Assembly (NCBI GenBank): GCA_033085395.1 | Contig: JANQBS010000406.1 | Coordinates: 1-27,514 of the forward strand | Direction: 5' to 3' | DNA from: Xanthoparmelia taractica | Lineage: Eukaryota; Ascomycota; Lecanoromycetes; Lecanorales; Parmeliaceae | DNA length: 27,514 bases | Part shown: piece after piece, positions 10,003 through 20,352 of the stretch | How the letters are laid out: every line of letters starts with the position of its first letter | Position numbering within the stretch: the stretch's first letter is position 1 | Translations under genes and position numbers: made by a program | The notes under the pieces: model-generated | Database searches by the model: none | What the model saw: the letters and a program-made list of their open reading frames with translations, nothing else | Told to the model about the DNA's origin: nothing

Positions 10003-11284
10003 AGTTCGCATCATTTCCTGTAAGAATATTTGGTCGAACCGCTGCTGCCCGGTTTGGGAATTTCTTCATATGTTTGTATCCAATAAGTCTTGGGTTGCTG
10101 CAGTATTCCTATTTTCTGATTTCCGGCGTGATTGCGCAAAGTAGTGTGCGTCCTTTCAAAAAGAAAACCCCGCATCGATGGAAGCTGCTTTGCGCATTGC
10201 TACAGCCGAAAGAAAACACCTACCACCTAGCTATCCCCCCGCACACCACTTCGTCTAAATCCCCTCTACCCAGCATCCCACTTCTTCAACCCCTCCCTCC
10301 ATAGCCAACACACCCCAATCTCATCCACACCATTTCTCGTACCTACCACCTTGCCTTTCCCTACCATTCCCGTCTCTTCCCTCTTTCCGCTTCCAAAACC
10401 TGCTGAGCTCGTCTCATCAATACCCTTTAAAAAGAAGAAAAAATAAATTAGGGGAAAGAATTCTTAACGCTGCAGAGCTGGGTCGGCTTTTCACACGCTA
10501 ACCCTCCTCAAACTTTAAAGCGCACACGTATAAATGTAAGTGCGAATTAGAATGGCCTTCTTTCTAACCCACGCTACATATCTTTGTTTCGTTGCAGAGT
10601 CCGTGTGTCTATTTCTCTATGTAATAATCATTCATCCATCAAATATCTATCTCTCTAAATCGTGTATATAAAATTTGTGTGCAACGCTTGTGACGAAATA
10701 TATATCCTTGGCGATTCCATCTCATGTATGGAGACTAGTGTGTTCCCGCCGGGTGTGAATGTATATATGTATGTGTGTTCTTGGCGTTTGCGTTGAGCTG
10801 GGTCGCCTTGGATTGGGTTGGGTGGGGAAATCAATAGCCTGTACATCTACAGGGAATTCATCTGGCAATGTTCACCTTGGTAGATATCAAAAGTTCGTTT
10901 TAGGGGAGTTTGAATCAAAACTTAATTCTACGGGGGTCTGCTTGTAGCGTTCCGCGGCACCTCATATTGGAACGATGCTGTTTATCTCTCCGCCAACAGT
11001 GAATTGAGCATAGCTATAGATATATGTCGAGAATGCTGAGCAGTGTGCTTTCTGCCCGCGCCTGTAGAACGGAGGAAGCAGATAAGAGGGCAGAGGGAAC
11101 AACTTTTCTTTGAGAAAAATGGTCGCGGTGCGGGGAATCAAGAAGAAAAGAGCAACCGCAGTCTTCGAATGCCCATGTACCATCCGGATCTTACCCTCTG
11201 TGAAAGAAAGTAATCGGTTTTGCCCTATCTAGAGTCGCTATCCTATATTTATGAGTCACATTTCCTGAAAGTTCTGCGCTCAAT
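10003..11284. other. Gene-free stretch
   Basis: No frame here has protein-like composition. From about 10,210 to 10,400 the + strand is strongly C/T-rich (runs of CCTACC, CCCTCT and ATCCC), which in filamentous fungi is common in promoters and 5' leaders, but no + strand gene follows. Poly-purine runs occur at 10,430-10,460. Confidence 0.5.
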
Positions 11285-11433
11285 CTACGGCGTCTCGCTG
11301 TCCAAATCATATTCCATCAGATCGGACGTGCCAAGTTTCAGCGCGGGATAGTCTGCTCTTACCCTAATCATATCCGAAGCATTTCCGATGTACATACTCT
11401 GAACCAATAACAACGTATAGCTCGGCGAAAACA
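11285..11433 (-). pseudogene. Isolated last exon of an unidentified protein gene
   Basis: Read on the - strand, a GTGCAG acceptor (11,434-11,439) is followed by 49 codons ending in TAG at 11,285. The peptide has a hydrophobic start (SYTLLLVQSMYIGN) followed by a hydrophilic, acidic C-terminus (KLGTSDLMEYDLDSETP). Composition and lack of low complexity make chance unlikely. No matching upstream exon can be found in 11,440-12,000, which is full of stops in all - strand frames. It is therefore either the tail of a gene whose other exons are degraded or a gene with a long intron reaching the remnant at 12,116-12,540. I do not recognise the family. Confidence 0.45.
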
Positions 11434-12115
11434 CTGCACGCTGCGTTCATTTGCAGCAATGCGACAGAACCCTTCTCTTGAAAGCTAAGTTATAACAAGA
11501 TGAGAAAAACAACAAAATTTGTGTAATCGAGCTCAGCTGCAGACTGTATTGTGTAGTTGACTGGGAAGGGAAGGATTAGACGACACGCGGTCACCGCACT
11601 ATGGTAGCTCACTGGCTCGGACTGACTAATTCGACTGTCTTTATGCCAGGTAATACGGCGGAAATCTTGAGAGTTTCGAGGATGTGTGGAGTGAGGGTTG
11701 AGATAGGGTATGGTGGATGCGCTACTGAGGGAAATTAAGGGGGTTGAAATAGTCTAGGGTAGGAAAGGTTTGGTAGAATTGACAGGGACAGGTGAATCGT
11801 AGATGGCTTCGGGCACGAATGGAGAGGAGCATTGTGGAAGTGATGGATGGGGTTGAATAAAAACAGTTGGTCATCTTGTGTTTGGCCGTATACGCTTCGT
11901 ATGTGGCTTCACCGGGAGATAAACCAAAAGTAGATTAGAGAATTATGTTAGAGCATCGATAAGTATGGATTGATATACCGGAAGGATCTCGATTGTATTT
12001 TGATCAAATGTATGATAGAATGACAATGACCGATGGCCAGATACCACAACCCCAATCATGCAAGCAACTACCAGCAGATATCCAACTTAGCGTTGCTGTT
12101 ACAGATGTCCTTGTT

Positions 12116-12540
12116 TCAATCACTGTAACAGGTAAAGATTGAGTCACAGTCGTGGGTGCGTTGATCGAAGTAGATCTCCCCGGAGAGGAAGAACACAAAG
12201 GCGCTGAGGAAGAAGAGGCGCAGCTTGGTGCCGATGATGGTATCGATTCAATATTAGAAATACAGCCGCCAATAGGAAAAAGGCTTTACACGTAGTTGCG
12301 TGTCTGGATTCCGTTGCCGTAGCGTTGCTTCCTTGGTCCATGCAATGAACGGGAACGCTGCCGCGAGTCCCGCACCCAGCCACGCATATGGCATCAGCGA
12401 GCGGCTTGATGTTGTTCCAGTTCCAAATTCATGGCTTTCAGGTATTGAGGGAAGAGGCAGATGGCGCCCTGTGGACTGTCTGTAGAGAGTTCAATGCCGC
12501 GGCCGATCCAATCGATCTCTAGACCGAAGTTGAAGTTGAA
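12116..12540 (-). pseudogene. Decayed membrane-protein remnant
   Basis: Three - strand pieces look like parts of one protein. From 12,540 a frame reads FNFNFGLEIDWIGRGIELS and continues to EQHQAAR before a TGA near 12,394. One frame over, in the same place, sequence reads SLMPYAWLGAGLAAAFPFIAW and on to 12,290. Then comes a phase-0 intron 12,224-12,289 (GTAAAG...CCAAG, CTAAT branch) into LRLFFLSAFVFFLSGEIYFD, ending at a TGA at 12,116-12,118. Past that stop the same frame is still hydrophobic, with more stops, to about 11,950. This is the pattern of a membrane protein with at least one indel and several nonsense changes. A competing Ser/Thr-rich frame at 12,004-12,240 is also open, so the assignment is uncertain. 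Confidence 0.35.
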
Positions 12541-15127
12541 TGTGATAGTTTGAGATTGTGAGAATCAATTTATGTGGAGGCCAGAGGCATAGGTAGTACA
12601 ATTGGGCTTAGAAGAAGAATAGACAACGTCTCAGAGGACTTGAACGATTTCTATCGCATGTTGGTTATTGAGAGATGACAATCGCAGAGGGTGGTCCTAC
12701 AGTTGACAGCCTGCAGAGATGATAGGTATTGTAGGTGGGAGGAAGGACAGAGCTCCTTTGAAACTGCTGGATAGCATTCTGGCGTCCTTGTCAAGAAGAC
12801 CAATGTTGGAGGATTAGTGTAGGAAAGTCTTGCGCGGAGAGTGTTCGACTGTTGAAAGAAGCTGGGGAGCCGAGGTCTTGCTGGGAAACACGATGCCGAG
12901 AACGCAATGGGGTCAGAAAATTTGAGAAAAAATCGCTATAGTCCAAGGCTACGGTAGCGGTAGATAACTGTGCGGTACCTGTCTTGACTTGCTGCGAGGC
13001 TTAGGCTCAGTTTCCGCTAAGCACCCGGCAAATGTCTGAAACAACATCCTTTGGTCTTACAATCTTTTTATAGAGTACCTAAGGAATGCACCGGCCCCTG
13101 AGCTTGGCTTGCGTTTGTGCATCTCGGGCTCCCTCCAAATCTCTCGAGAGAATTGAAGTTCAATTGACAGCGGCGTTGCAGTTCTTCAACTTTAGGGCAT
13201 CGCAGCTTTGCCCTACAGGTACCTTCAGGTAATTCTATTCTAGCGGCCTTGGCAAGTTGGGGGGAAACCTCGACAAACATCAAAAATGTCGCATCTACAA
13301 TTACAATCATTTTAGATGGAATAACAGGATTTCTGTCTTGGAGGACTGCATCTGTGGCACACCTTTCCAAGTTTTTTTCCAGGACACCTGCTCGATTCGG
13401 GAACGGACAATATGCAGTAAGCATGCAGGGTCAGATGAATTGGGAAGACCTGCAGTCCTCGATATTTTCGCTATCGCACCTCTAGTGGGAAGAATATTAT
13501 ATTTTAGTATGCTTGGTCCTCAAAGACCATACGTACCACGTGAATTGGTTTCGTTGGTAGTACATCATGGCGGTATTATTGATCTCAACCCGGTATAAGG
13601 TATCATGAGATTGAGAGATTGGATTAATTCGCGCATGATAATCCTTCGCTGGTGTTATCGCTGCCCGTCTTACATACGCTAATTCTCCGAACGTCTCGGC
13701 CCTGCACATGCTGTCGATCTTTTGACGCCCGGATTGCATGGCCCTCGCGGGACTTGCTCTCATTGGCTCACCAGCAGGTAGGGGGACCCCACGCTTATCT
13801 TTCCCAACCTCTCGAGGTTGCACAGCCTTGCGGTTGAAGGCTGTGTTTCTGGCCCATTAAGATGAGTTCATCTTTTAGAAAGAGGCTATGCTGAATGATG
13901 TTCATGATATATGTATTGACGCATCCTCTTTCATGTCTTTGCGAGTCTGTGCTTTTGTTCCCTAATAGCAAGGATTACTTCCACTAATTTGTTCCGCAAG
14001 CTGTTTCGTCGCTCGTCCCGCATCTCCCGCACCAAGGCTGGTCCTTATTATGTTTTACACCTCGGCAGATCTTCAGGGGAGCCTTACCGGCGTGATACCC
14101 CGCGGGGTGACGTATGCTATGCGAAAGAGATACCTTGAAAGGCTCCCCGACAGATGACAAAGGTATCCTTGGAACGATGCAGTAAACCTATTGGTGATCC
14201 AGATCTTAGAAAGAGACAAGCGAGAGTTACATTCTTACTTTTTGACCTTTAGGAATAATCCCTCGGGCCTCGTCAAAGATTTCAAGGGCGTCCTCAATTC
14301 AATCCAAATCCTACCATACGTGCCTTTCATTCAATCTCCTACCACACACACACACTTTCATCAAATTAGAAAGAGGGCAATATGCCAAGGATATTCGTGT
14401 CCGGGTGTTCCCACCCAGGACTCCACCAAAACCGGCGACAGCACACCGAAAGGCCAGCCCTTAGCTCGGTAGCCTCCCACCCTCCTTGAAACGTTGGCGC
14501 TCCTATCCCATGGTTGTTGCTTCTTACCGCTTAGACTCAACGATGGTACCACAATACGCCAACGCGAGATGAGAATATACCCGGTGCTGGAAGAGTGGAT
14601 GAGAAAGGACTACTTGGAAAATCAGTAATGGGCTACCTTTTTTATTGCCCTGGAGTAAGCTTGCTCTTACCCGCGAGTACCTGCAGAAAGAGCTTCCGCC
14701 ATGCAGGGCCATTCGGCAGTAGTCCTCCGGTTAGGCTATCGCAGAGACGGGCGCCTCCAATTCCTTTTCCGGATGGCGCCCTTTCATTTGCCAATCGAAG
14801 TGATGGCTTGCGTGTGCTGGGGTAACAAAGTCCTCCCAGACTTGCACCCCTGCAAGTTAATACGAGCACCTTGAATCTTAGTAGGACGAAAACCACTCGA
14901 GTACAGCAGTCTGAGGAAGCCCATATAATTCCCAGGAAGCGCATGCGGCATGCAGACCACCATTCAAGTCTGGGGTTGCTCTCTTAGTTCCATTGCTTTT
15001 GCTACTACATCTCCGGCACGCAGGCTCGTCGCTATCTAAGAGGGATTCTTCTCTACACGACTAAAACGTGATTTGTTCTTGAGATCAGATCGCTCCCATT
15101 ATATCTGTTCGATCACCAAAGTCCATC
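12541..15127. other. Gene-poor stretch upstream of the zinc-finger gene
   Basis: I find no gene I can defend. A - strand frame at 13,068-13,424 and overlapping + strand frames at 13,249-13,598 have mixed, non-repetitive composition and could be relics, but none has a recognisable domain, a clear ATG context or matching splice sites. A - strand frame near 12,620-12,800 is cysteine-containing but closed by a stop. A short CA repeat lies near 14,344-14,353. The last few hundred bases should contain the promoter of the gene starting at 15,128. Confidence 0.45.
14076..14148. repeat. Inverted repeat enclosing a 12-bp palindrome
   Basis: GGGGAGCCTT at 14,076-14,085 is the exact reverse complement of AAGGCTCCCC at 14,139-14,148. 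Between the arms lies the perfect palindrome ACCCCGCGGGGT at 14,097-14,108. The structure could be a protein-binding site, a relic of a small inverted-repeat element, or chance. No gene is adjacent. Confidence 0.6.
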
Positions 15128-17869
15128 ATGTCGCAATATGCGGCCCTTGATTCTCCTCAAGGGATACCTTGCGCGTGAGTCAAATATCTGTGAAGACGAG
15201 CGATGGTGGCTAATACTGCAATACAAGAATGCAGCATTTCCTTCGCCAGATGGACCCGAAAGCGCCCAATCACACTTTTTCACAAGGCGAATGTCAAATC
15301 GCATTTCAGCATTGGGTGGCATACATACGTGGCGGTGCTTGTGGTCACCCGTCAGACGTTACCGCAAAGGAGCATCTGAGGTGCCCATTGCTTTGGTGTC
15401 GTGAATCTCTCGACAACCTTGCTGCGACGCTGCAGCACGTTTCTGAATGTCCTTGGCTATCGAACGCATGGTATTGGTGTCCGTACTGTTGCCGCCCTGA
15501 GAGCTTTATGGCCTCCCAAGAGCCCTACGCAGATACTCTGCAACACAATGTTCAGAGGAAAGGCTCAAAGCTCAAGCGGGCCGTGACATTTTTCAAACAC
15601 CTGGGCCTCAAAAGCTGTTCGCGGCACAAGAATCCTGGATCATCATTGGCATTCGATACTGAGTCTTTTGACACTTGGCTGGCCAAACGCCGGCGGTCCG
15701 AGATGGAAGATACATCTCACGAGATCTCAACCTGCGCTGAGCTTGCCAACAGTAGCTGTGATGCCCGCGACCGCGTGTCAAACCCTAGGATACAGACAAA
15801 AACAATTTACGAAATGGAGGGCACCATGACTCAAACTCCGCATGACCTGGAATATTCATCACCACAAAACCAGGCAAATATAGCTTCCCAACCGTGTGAG
15901 TTGGATGTTAGGCCTCCAGCCATGAGATTACATTCAAGCAGTGAAGTCACAAGCGCTGCCAAGCCATTCACAGCCATCAGAGCCCAATTCGAAGGCGTTC
16001 CACACGATGTCGAGCAAAGTGCGGAGATGCTCGTATCCCCAGCTTCAATCATAGGGCCCCCCTGCAATCGCCCCTACGCCGAACCTAGCACATTGCCCTA
16101 CGCTGGAATCGGTTTGGCCCGTCCAGCAAACAATGGGTCCGACACGGTATCTTTGCCTGAAGTCGTTAACCGTCACTTGTGTGATGACAATGTCGCTTCA
16201 CCCCTTAGAGGATCTCCCCTGCCGTCTGGAAACGATGGCGACCTCCGTGACGATGCAACTTTGTCAGCGCAATCGCAGGTTGAAGGCCTTCGTGAGACAG
16301 TACGTGTCTTGAATGAAGAATGGTTGCGGAGATGCCAGTCAGCACCAAATCTTTTGCTGCGTGCTTCAGCGTACTCCCTACAATCCCTCTTAGAAACCGG
16401 TGCTCAAACTCTACAGCTCATCTTCCGGGGGGTTCGCCCTAGTACTTTCGATGCAGTGTTTGCCCTAGCGCACACCGCTTGCGCAGCTGCGTGTATCATG
16501 CACGTAGACGATAGCTCGCATTGCTGGAACGAGTTCTTCCAACAAATTCTCGCTTTAGAAAACCTGATACAGAATAGGAGCGATGCACGACTGTTCGTTC
16601 GGCTCGTCAACCTGCTGTTGCCTCAATGTTCCTCAGCAAAACGTTTCTGTGGCAATCACTTTCTCGATGAGATCACTGGAACGCTTGTGCCATTGCGAAG
16701 GCCTGTCGGTGACCTCAATGGCCTGCCTCCAGCCGCGATTACAGGCTTGCAAGCAAAGCCAGAACCGATGACATGTTTGAATTCGCTCAAGGATGGGGCT
16801 GTCTTACAGGAGTGCTCGAGGTTCCTTGATGGTAAGCCAACGCATCAACACTCGTTCAGCAAATTCCAACCTGACTTATCTTTGTAGGAGTCGAGTATGC
16901 CAGTGTCTTGGAGAGAAGCAAGAAAAACCCCACCCATCTACCTTGGTACGCTCAAAACCATGTCACCAATATTGAAGAGATGTTGAGGACAATTATCCAT
17001 CCACTTCAACATTGCGACGGTATCGAAGCGCTTCACAATACTATCAAAAGCACCGCCGTGGAATTGAGCGGTGGATCTTTACGCAGTGTTCGCGAAGTTG
17101 AAGCCTCGCTGATCTCCAATGGCAAGGTCAGCAGCACTAGTGCAATTACCGTCTTCGATTTTCGCTAACCGATGATACAATATAGTCATCCTGTCTATCG
17201 CCAAAGGTTTATAAGAGATACCTCTACACCGTTACCTCTATCTGCGACGAGGCTATGTATAAGGCAGGCCCAAACTGGCGCGATCGATATTATGCCACAG
17301 ATTTAGACATGGTCTTGGCTTCACTCGTGGAGATAGACAACCGTCAGCGCTTTGACCATATCGTAGCTCGCCACCAACACTACACCAATGCCAAGGCCAT
17401 GCCTGGCGACATGCAGACGTGGCCCGAAAGCACCCCAACCCCATCTTCCAGCCAAAGTCAGACGCTCATCGGCTCATCGCTATCTATCATTACATCTCCC
17501 ACCTTCACAGGTGGCTACTCCCCGGCAACCCAACCCAGTTCAACCACATCGCCCGGATCATCATTCTCGGCCCCAACTCCGTCTTCCTCCTCAAGCACCG
17601 AGGTCACACGCTGCCCACAGTGCCCGGCCCTCTTCACCGGCTCTGCGCGCGACCGTAACTCGAATCTAAGACGACACATACGCACGACGCGCGATCATGG
17701 CAATGAAGTGGGGCATCTGTGTTCAGTGTCTGGATGCGGTAAGATACTGAGTCGGAAGGATAATTTAAATAAGCATGTGAGGATGGTACATGGAGGAGAT
17801 AATACGGGTGCGGTGCTGAGACGGGCGGGCGCTAAGAAGAGGAGGAGGTGTGCTGAGGATGGGGAGTAG
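15128..17869 (+). CDS. Zinc-finger protein, likely transcription factor (four exons, 857 aa)
   Basis: Exons are 15128-15174, 15228-16831, 16888-17126 and 17186-17869. Introns of 53, 56 and 59 bp start with GTGAGT, GTAAGC and GTCAGC, have CTAAT, CTGAC and GCTAAC branch sites, and all phases agree. The first exon encodes only 16 residues. Near the N-terminus, residues 68-103 hold a cysteine/histidine cluster (CPLLWC, then H86 and C90, then WYWCPYC), a diverged zinc-binding region. A basic stretch AKRRRSE is a possible nuclear signal. After a long low-conservation region come helical segments (about residues 380-620), a Ser/Thr/Pro-rich linker, and two C2H2 fingers: C773, C776, H794, H801 and C809, C814, H827, H832. 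The C-terminus is basic (AKKRRR). The second finger is canonical; the first has long spacing. DNA binding in the nucleus is the likely role; targets are unknown. Confidence 0.88.
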
Positions 17870-18020
17870 CTTCTCGGCTGTTTCGACAGGGTCGATTCGG
17901 TTGGTGATGTTTACTTTTTTTTCACTCGTTCGTTGGATCCCTGCACGCTGGACGCTTTGCTTACGCAGACTGGTTTGCCTTCCTGACACTTGTCCCTTGA
18001 TATAATAATAGTCAGACATC

Positions 18021-18096
18021 CCTAATATTAATAGCCAGTTTAATCCAACCTTTGAATTCATCAATCCTAATATTAATAGCTGATTTAATCCAACCT
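18021..18096. repeat. Imperfect direct repeat, 31-bp unit with 45-bp spacing
   Basis: 18,021-18,051 and 18,066-18,096 share CCTAATATTAATAG and TTTAATCCAACCT and differ at three adjacent positions between them. The AT-rich unit lies just past the 3' end of the zinc-finger gene. It looks like a local duplication. The inner CCTAATATTAATAG core is itself close to palindromic. Confidence 0.85.
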
Positions 18097-18797
18097 CGAG
18101 CACCTCAATAAGCGAACACGCAGCCCAGATTTTGCAAGTAAGCCGCCAAGCATTGTTACTCCATCCCTTAGATAGCTCAACTTCCAGCGTCAAACTTGAC
18201 GTCCTACCTCACCTTACCCTACCTTTTCGTTTTCTACCTACCCTAGACACTGGCGAAGGACTGCCACGTGCCGAAAAGTCAATTATTCTGGGTTGACCTT
18301 GTCTCGGCGAGATCCGGAAGTTTTTTGGGCGCTGGGCACGGGGTGGTGGGGGATGATAAGATATCCGGGCTCCCAATCGCGAATGCTGAGGGATCGCTGG
18401 ACAGGGCTGTTAACGGGATAGAGTAAGTAAGTACCTTGGTATTTTCTAAGCATAGTGGATGTTTAGCGCCAGCCTAAGCAGGGGTCGGTTCTCTGGAAGG
18501 GAAAGCTAGGAGGGCTGGATTTTTCTCCGTGGTTAGTCTAGATGTAGCTACTGATCTAGACTATATTGTGGAAAAAGTAGGTACTTCGTAGGGGTGTGGA
18601 GAAAGGGGCCAGTAGCCTTGGGGGAAGTCGTGGATTTAACTTTTTGGAGACGCTAGAACAGGGGTGCTTGGTCTCTGCACTAACAAGTTTATGATTTGCT
18701 GGGTAAGGTAGTGGTACCAAGTGCGTAGAATAAGCCGAGAGATGCAGGGTTAAGGCAAGGCAGGGTGTGTATGCTAGTGTGGGTAAGGTTGGAGTCT

Positions 18798-18810
18798 CAC
18801 GTGTCACGTG
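18798..18810. promoter_or_regulatory. Paired CACGTG (E-box-like) sites
   Basis: Two CACGTG hexamers lie at 18,798-18,803 and 18,805-18,810, separated by one T. A single CACGTG also occurs at 18,265-18,270. CACGTG is bound by bHLH factors in fungi. No gene starts close by, so a regulatory role is only suggested by the motif. Confidence 0.3.
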
Positions 18811-19999
18811 TGGTGTCTTTTCTTTCCTATTTTTTCTTTTTTTTTGGAATATTCTGGTACTTTACTCTTGTAGCTTTTGTGCAGGGTTGTTTTTAGGCGC
18901 AGAGGGGGGTTTCGCTTATTTATGTTGTTGGCGCGGTTGAGGGTTGTGTGCTGCGGGGATAAGGATGGAGGACCTTTACTTGTGAGGTACAAACCTGTTG
19001 ATTTGGAATTTACTGTGTTACTTTGGTTGCCCCGGAGCCTTTTGGTATTTGTTATTGTTTCGACGGCCAGCGTGGTTGCGTTTGATAGCGGGATTTTGCG
19101 GTTGCGGAGAGGAGGAGCGATTTTCAGTTGGCGGTGGAAAGGGATTCGAAAGCTAAGGCTGAAACTGGGAGTTATGATAAGGTACGTATGGTTAGGGGCC
19201 GCGCCTGTATCATCTAATGTACCGGGTACGTCTACTTAATTTGGAATATCGTGGCCTGTACACAACCCTCATTGTTCTAGAAATTTGCCTGGTTGAAGAA
19301 GAATTCGGTTAATTCGGTCAATCAATTGTTGCTTTCTTACTCGCCAGCGGGTTCTGACAAATTCGCATTTGGGATGCTTACTGATGCAGGCAGCCATTTG
19401 ATGATCCTTGTGCAAGGCAAGGCCTAAGATACGCAGGGGAGAGGGTTCGCTTCGTTTGTACACGTCCATCAAATACGATTTTTCGTCTGAATGGTCTGCC
19501 TGATTTCCGCTTCGTGTCATGAAGCGAAAAGGCAAGGCTGTGTGCTTGATGGAAGCGAGAAAGAGAGCGGAAAGGTAGAAGTACTATATCTATGCCACCT
19601 CTAGCGGATGGATAAGCTCTTCGATATATATGTGTGAAAACCGTCTTGAAGCGACAAGGGTCTCTCCATTTGTTGTCCTCTGACAGCTCCGCTTCCGATT
19701 CGGTGTGCCTTAGCTTTCTACATTTCACAGTCTAATCAGCTGTGTCCTAGAAATAAATCTTCTTATATGAACCAACCCTGAGATCCTCTTTCCTTGCTCC
19801 CTTCACTTGATTATATTCGTACGAGACAGCGACAAGTACTTGTATCAAGTGTCAAATCTCACGCCTAGTCCCCTGGAGGGGACTATTCTCCCAGAACCGA
19901 TCTCACTTCTTGCTATTTGAAGAGCCGGATGGTGAGGGTATGGATTACCTCCCGTTCAGACTGTGCTGAATCCCTCTATTGACGGATTTGTTTCCTAGC

Positions 20000-20209
20000 A
20001 TGGACAACGTGAAGACTCCACCCCAATTGACAGCCGTAACGTTGGTCGGACTTTGGAGACAGGCGAAAGCACAACTGGAGACATGGCAGCACGCGACGGA
20101 GAGACATGAGCGGATTGCGTTGGCATTAGAGACGCCCGTGTCGCAAGATAAGTTGGAAAAGTGGCTTGAAGAGATTGGAAAGAATATTGAAGGTTTTGGC
20201 AGCATATGA
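20000..20209 (+). CDS. Small helical protein, hypothetical (69 aa)
   Basis: The ATG at 20000 follows an in-frame TGA at 19,967-19,969 and opens a frame of 69 codons ending at a TGA at 20,207-20,209. The peptide is rich in Leu, Glu, Lys and Gln and would form one or two amphipathic helices (LVGLWRQAKAQLETWQHA, then DKLEKWLEEIGKNIEGFG). It has no signal peptide, membrane segment or cysteines. It is convergent with the secreted-protein gene, 143 bp away. Coding potential is judged from composition only; the opposite strand is also open but serine/cysteine-rich and less protein-like. A 5' exon could exist, since TTTCCTAG, an acceptor-like sequence, precedes the ATG. Confidence 0.4.
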   Translation: MDNVKTPPQLTAVTLVGLWRQAKAQLETWQHATERHERIALALETPVSQDKLEKWLEEIGKNIEGFGSI

Positions 20210-20352
20210 TTCGAAGGAGAGACAGAAGTGAGAGGATGAAAGGATGGGAAAAGGCCGGTCGTCGAGAGGAAATATTGATATTTAGATATACAATTGGATC
20301 TTTGATACCAGACGCTATGCTTATACCATGTTCGCCACAGATAGGCTCCTCA

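Larger units (their letters stand above)
17870..19999. other. Intergenic stretch without a convincing gene
   Basis: Apart from the direct repeat at 18,021-18,096 and the paired CACGTG sites near 18,800, I see no supported feature. From about 18,560 to 19,140 the + strand is G/T-rich and C-poor. Overlapping - strand frames at 19,269-19,728 have fairly protein-like composition (charged segments such as HTESEAELSEDNKWRD) but lack an ATG in good context and cannot be joined by a clear intron, so they are left uncalled. Confidence 0.45.

Noticed and set aside
13068..13598. Overlapping frames on both strands (118 codons -, 78 and 113 codons +)
   Set aside because: Composition is mixed, but there is no domain, no ATG in good context and no splice partner; at most an unrecognisable relic.
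18877..19239. Plus-strand frame of 120 codons with a hydrophobic centre
   Set aside because: It follows the G/T-skewed base composition, starts without ATG and is rich in Arg/Val/Leu/Gly from skew alone.
19269..19728. Two overlapping - strand frames with charged segments
   Set aside because: The longer starts at GTG, no convincing intron joins the two, and no family is recognisable; kept as an open question rather than a gene.
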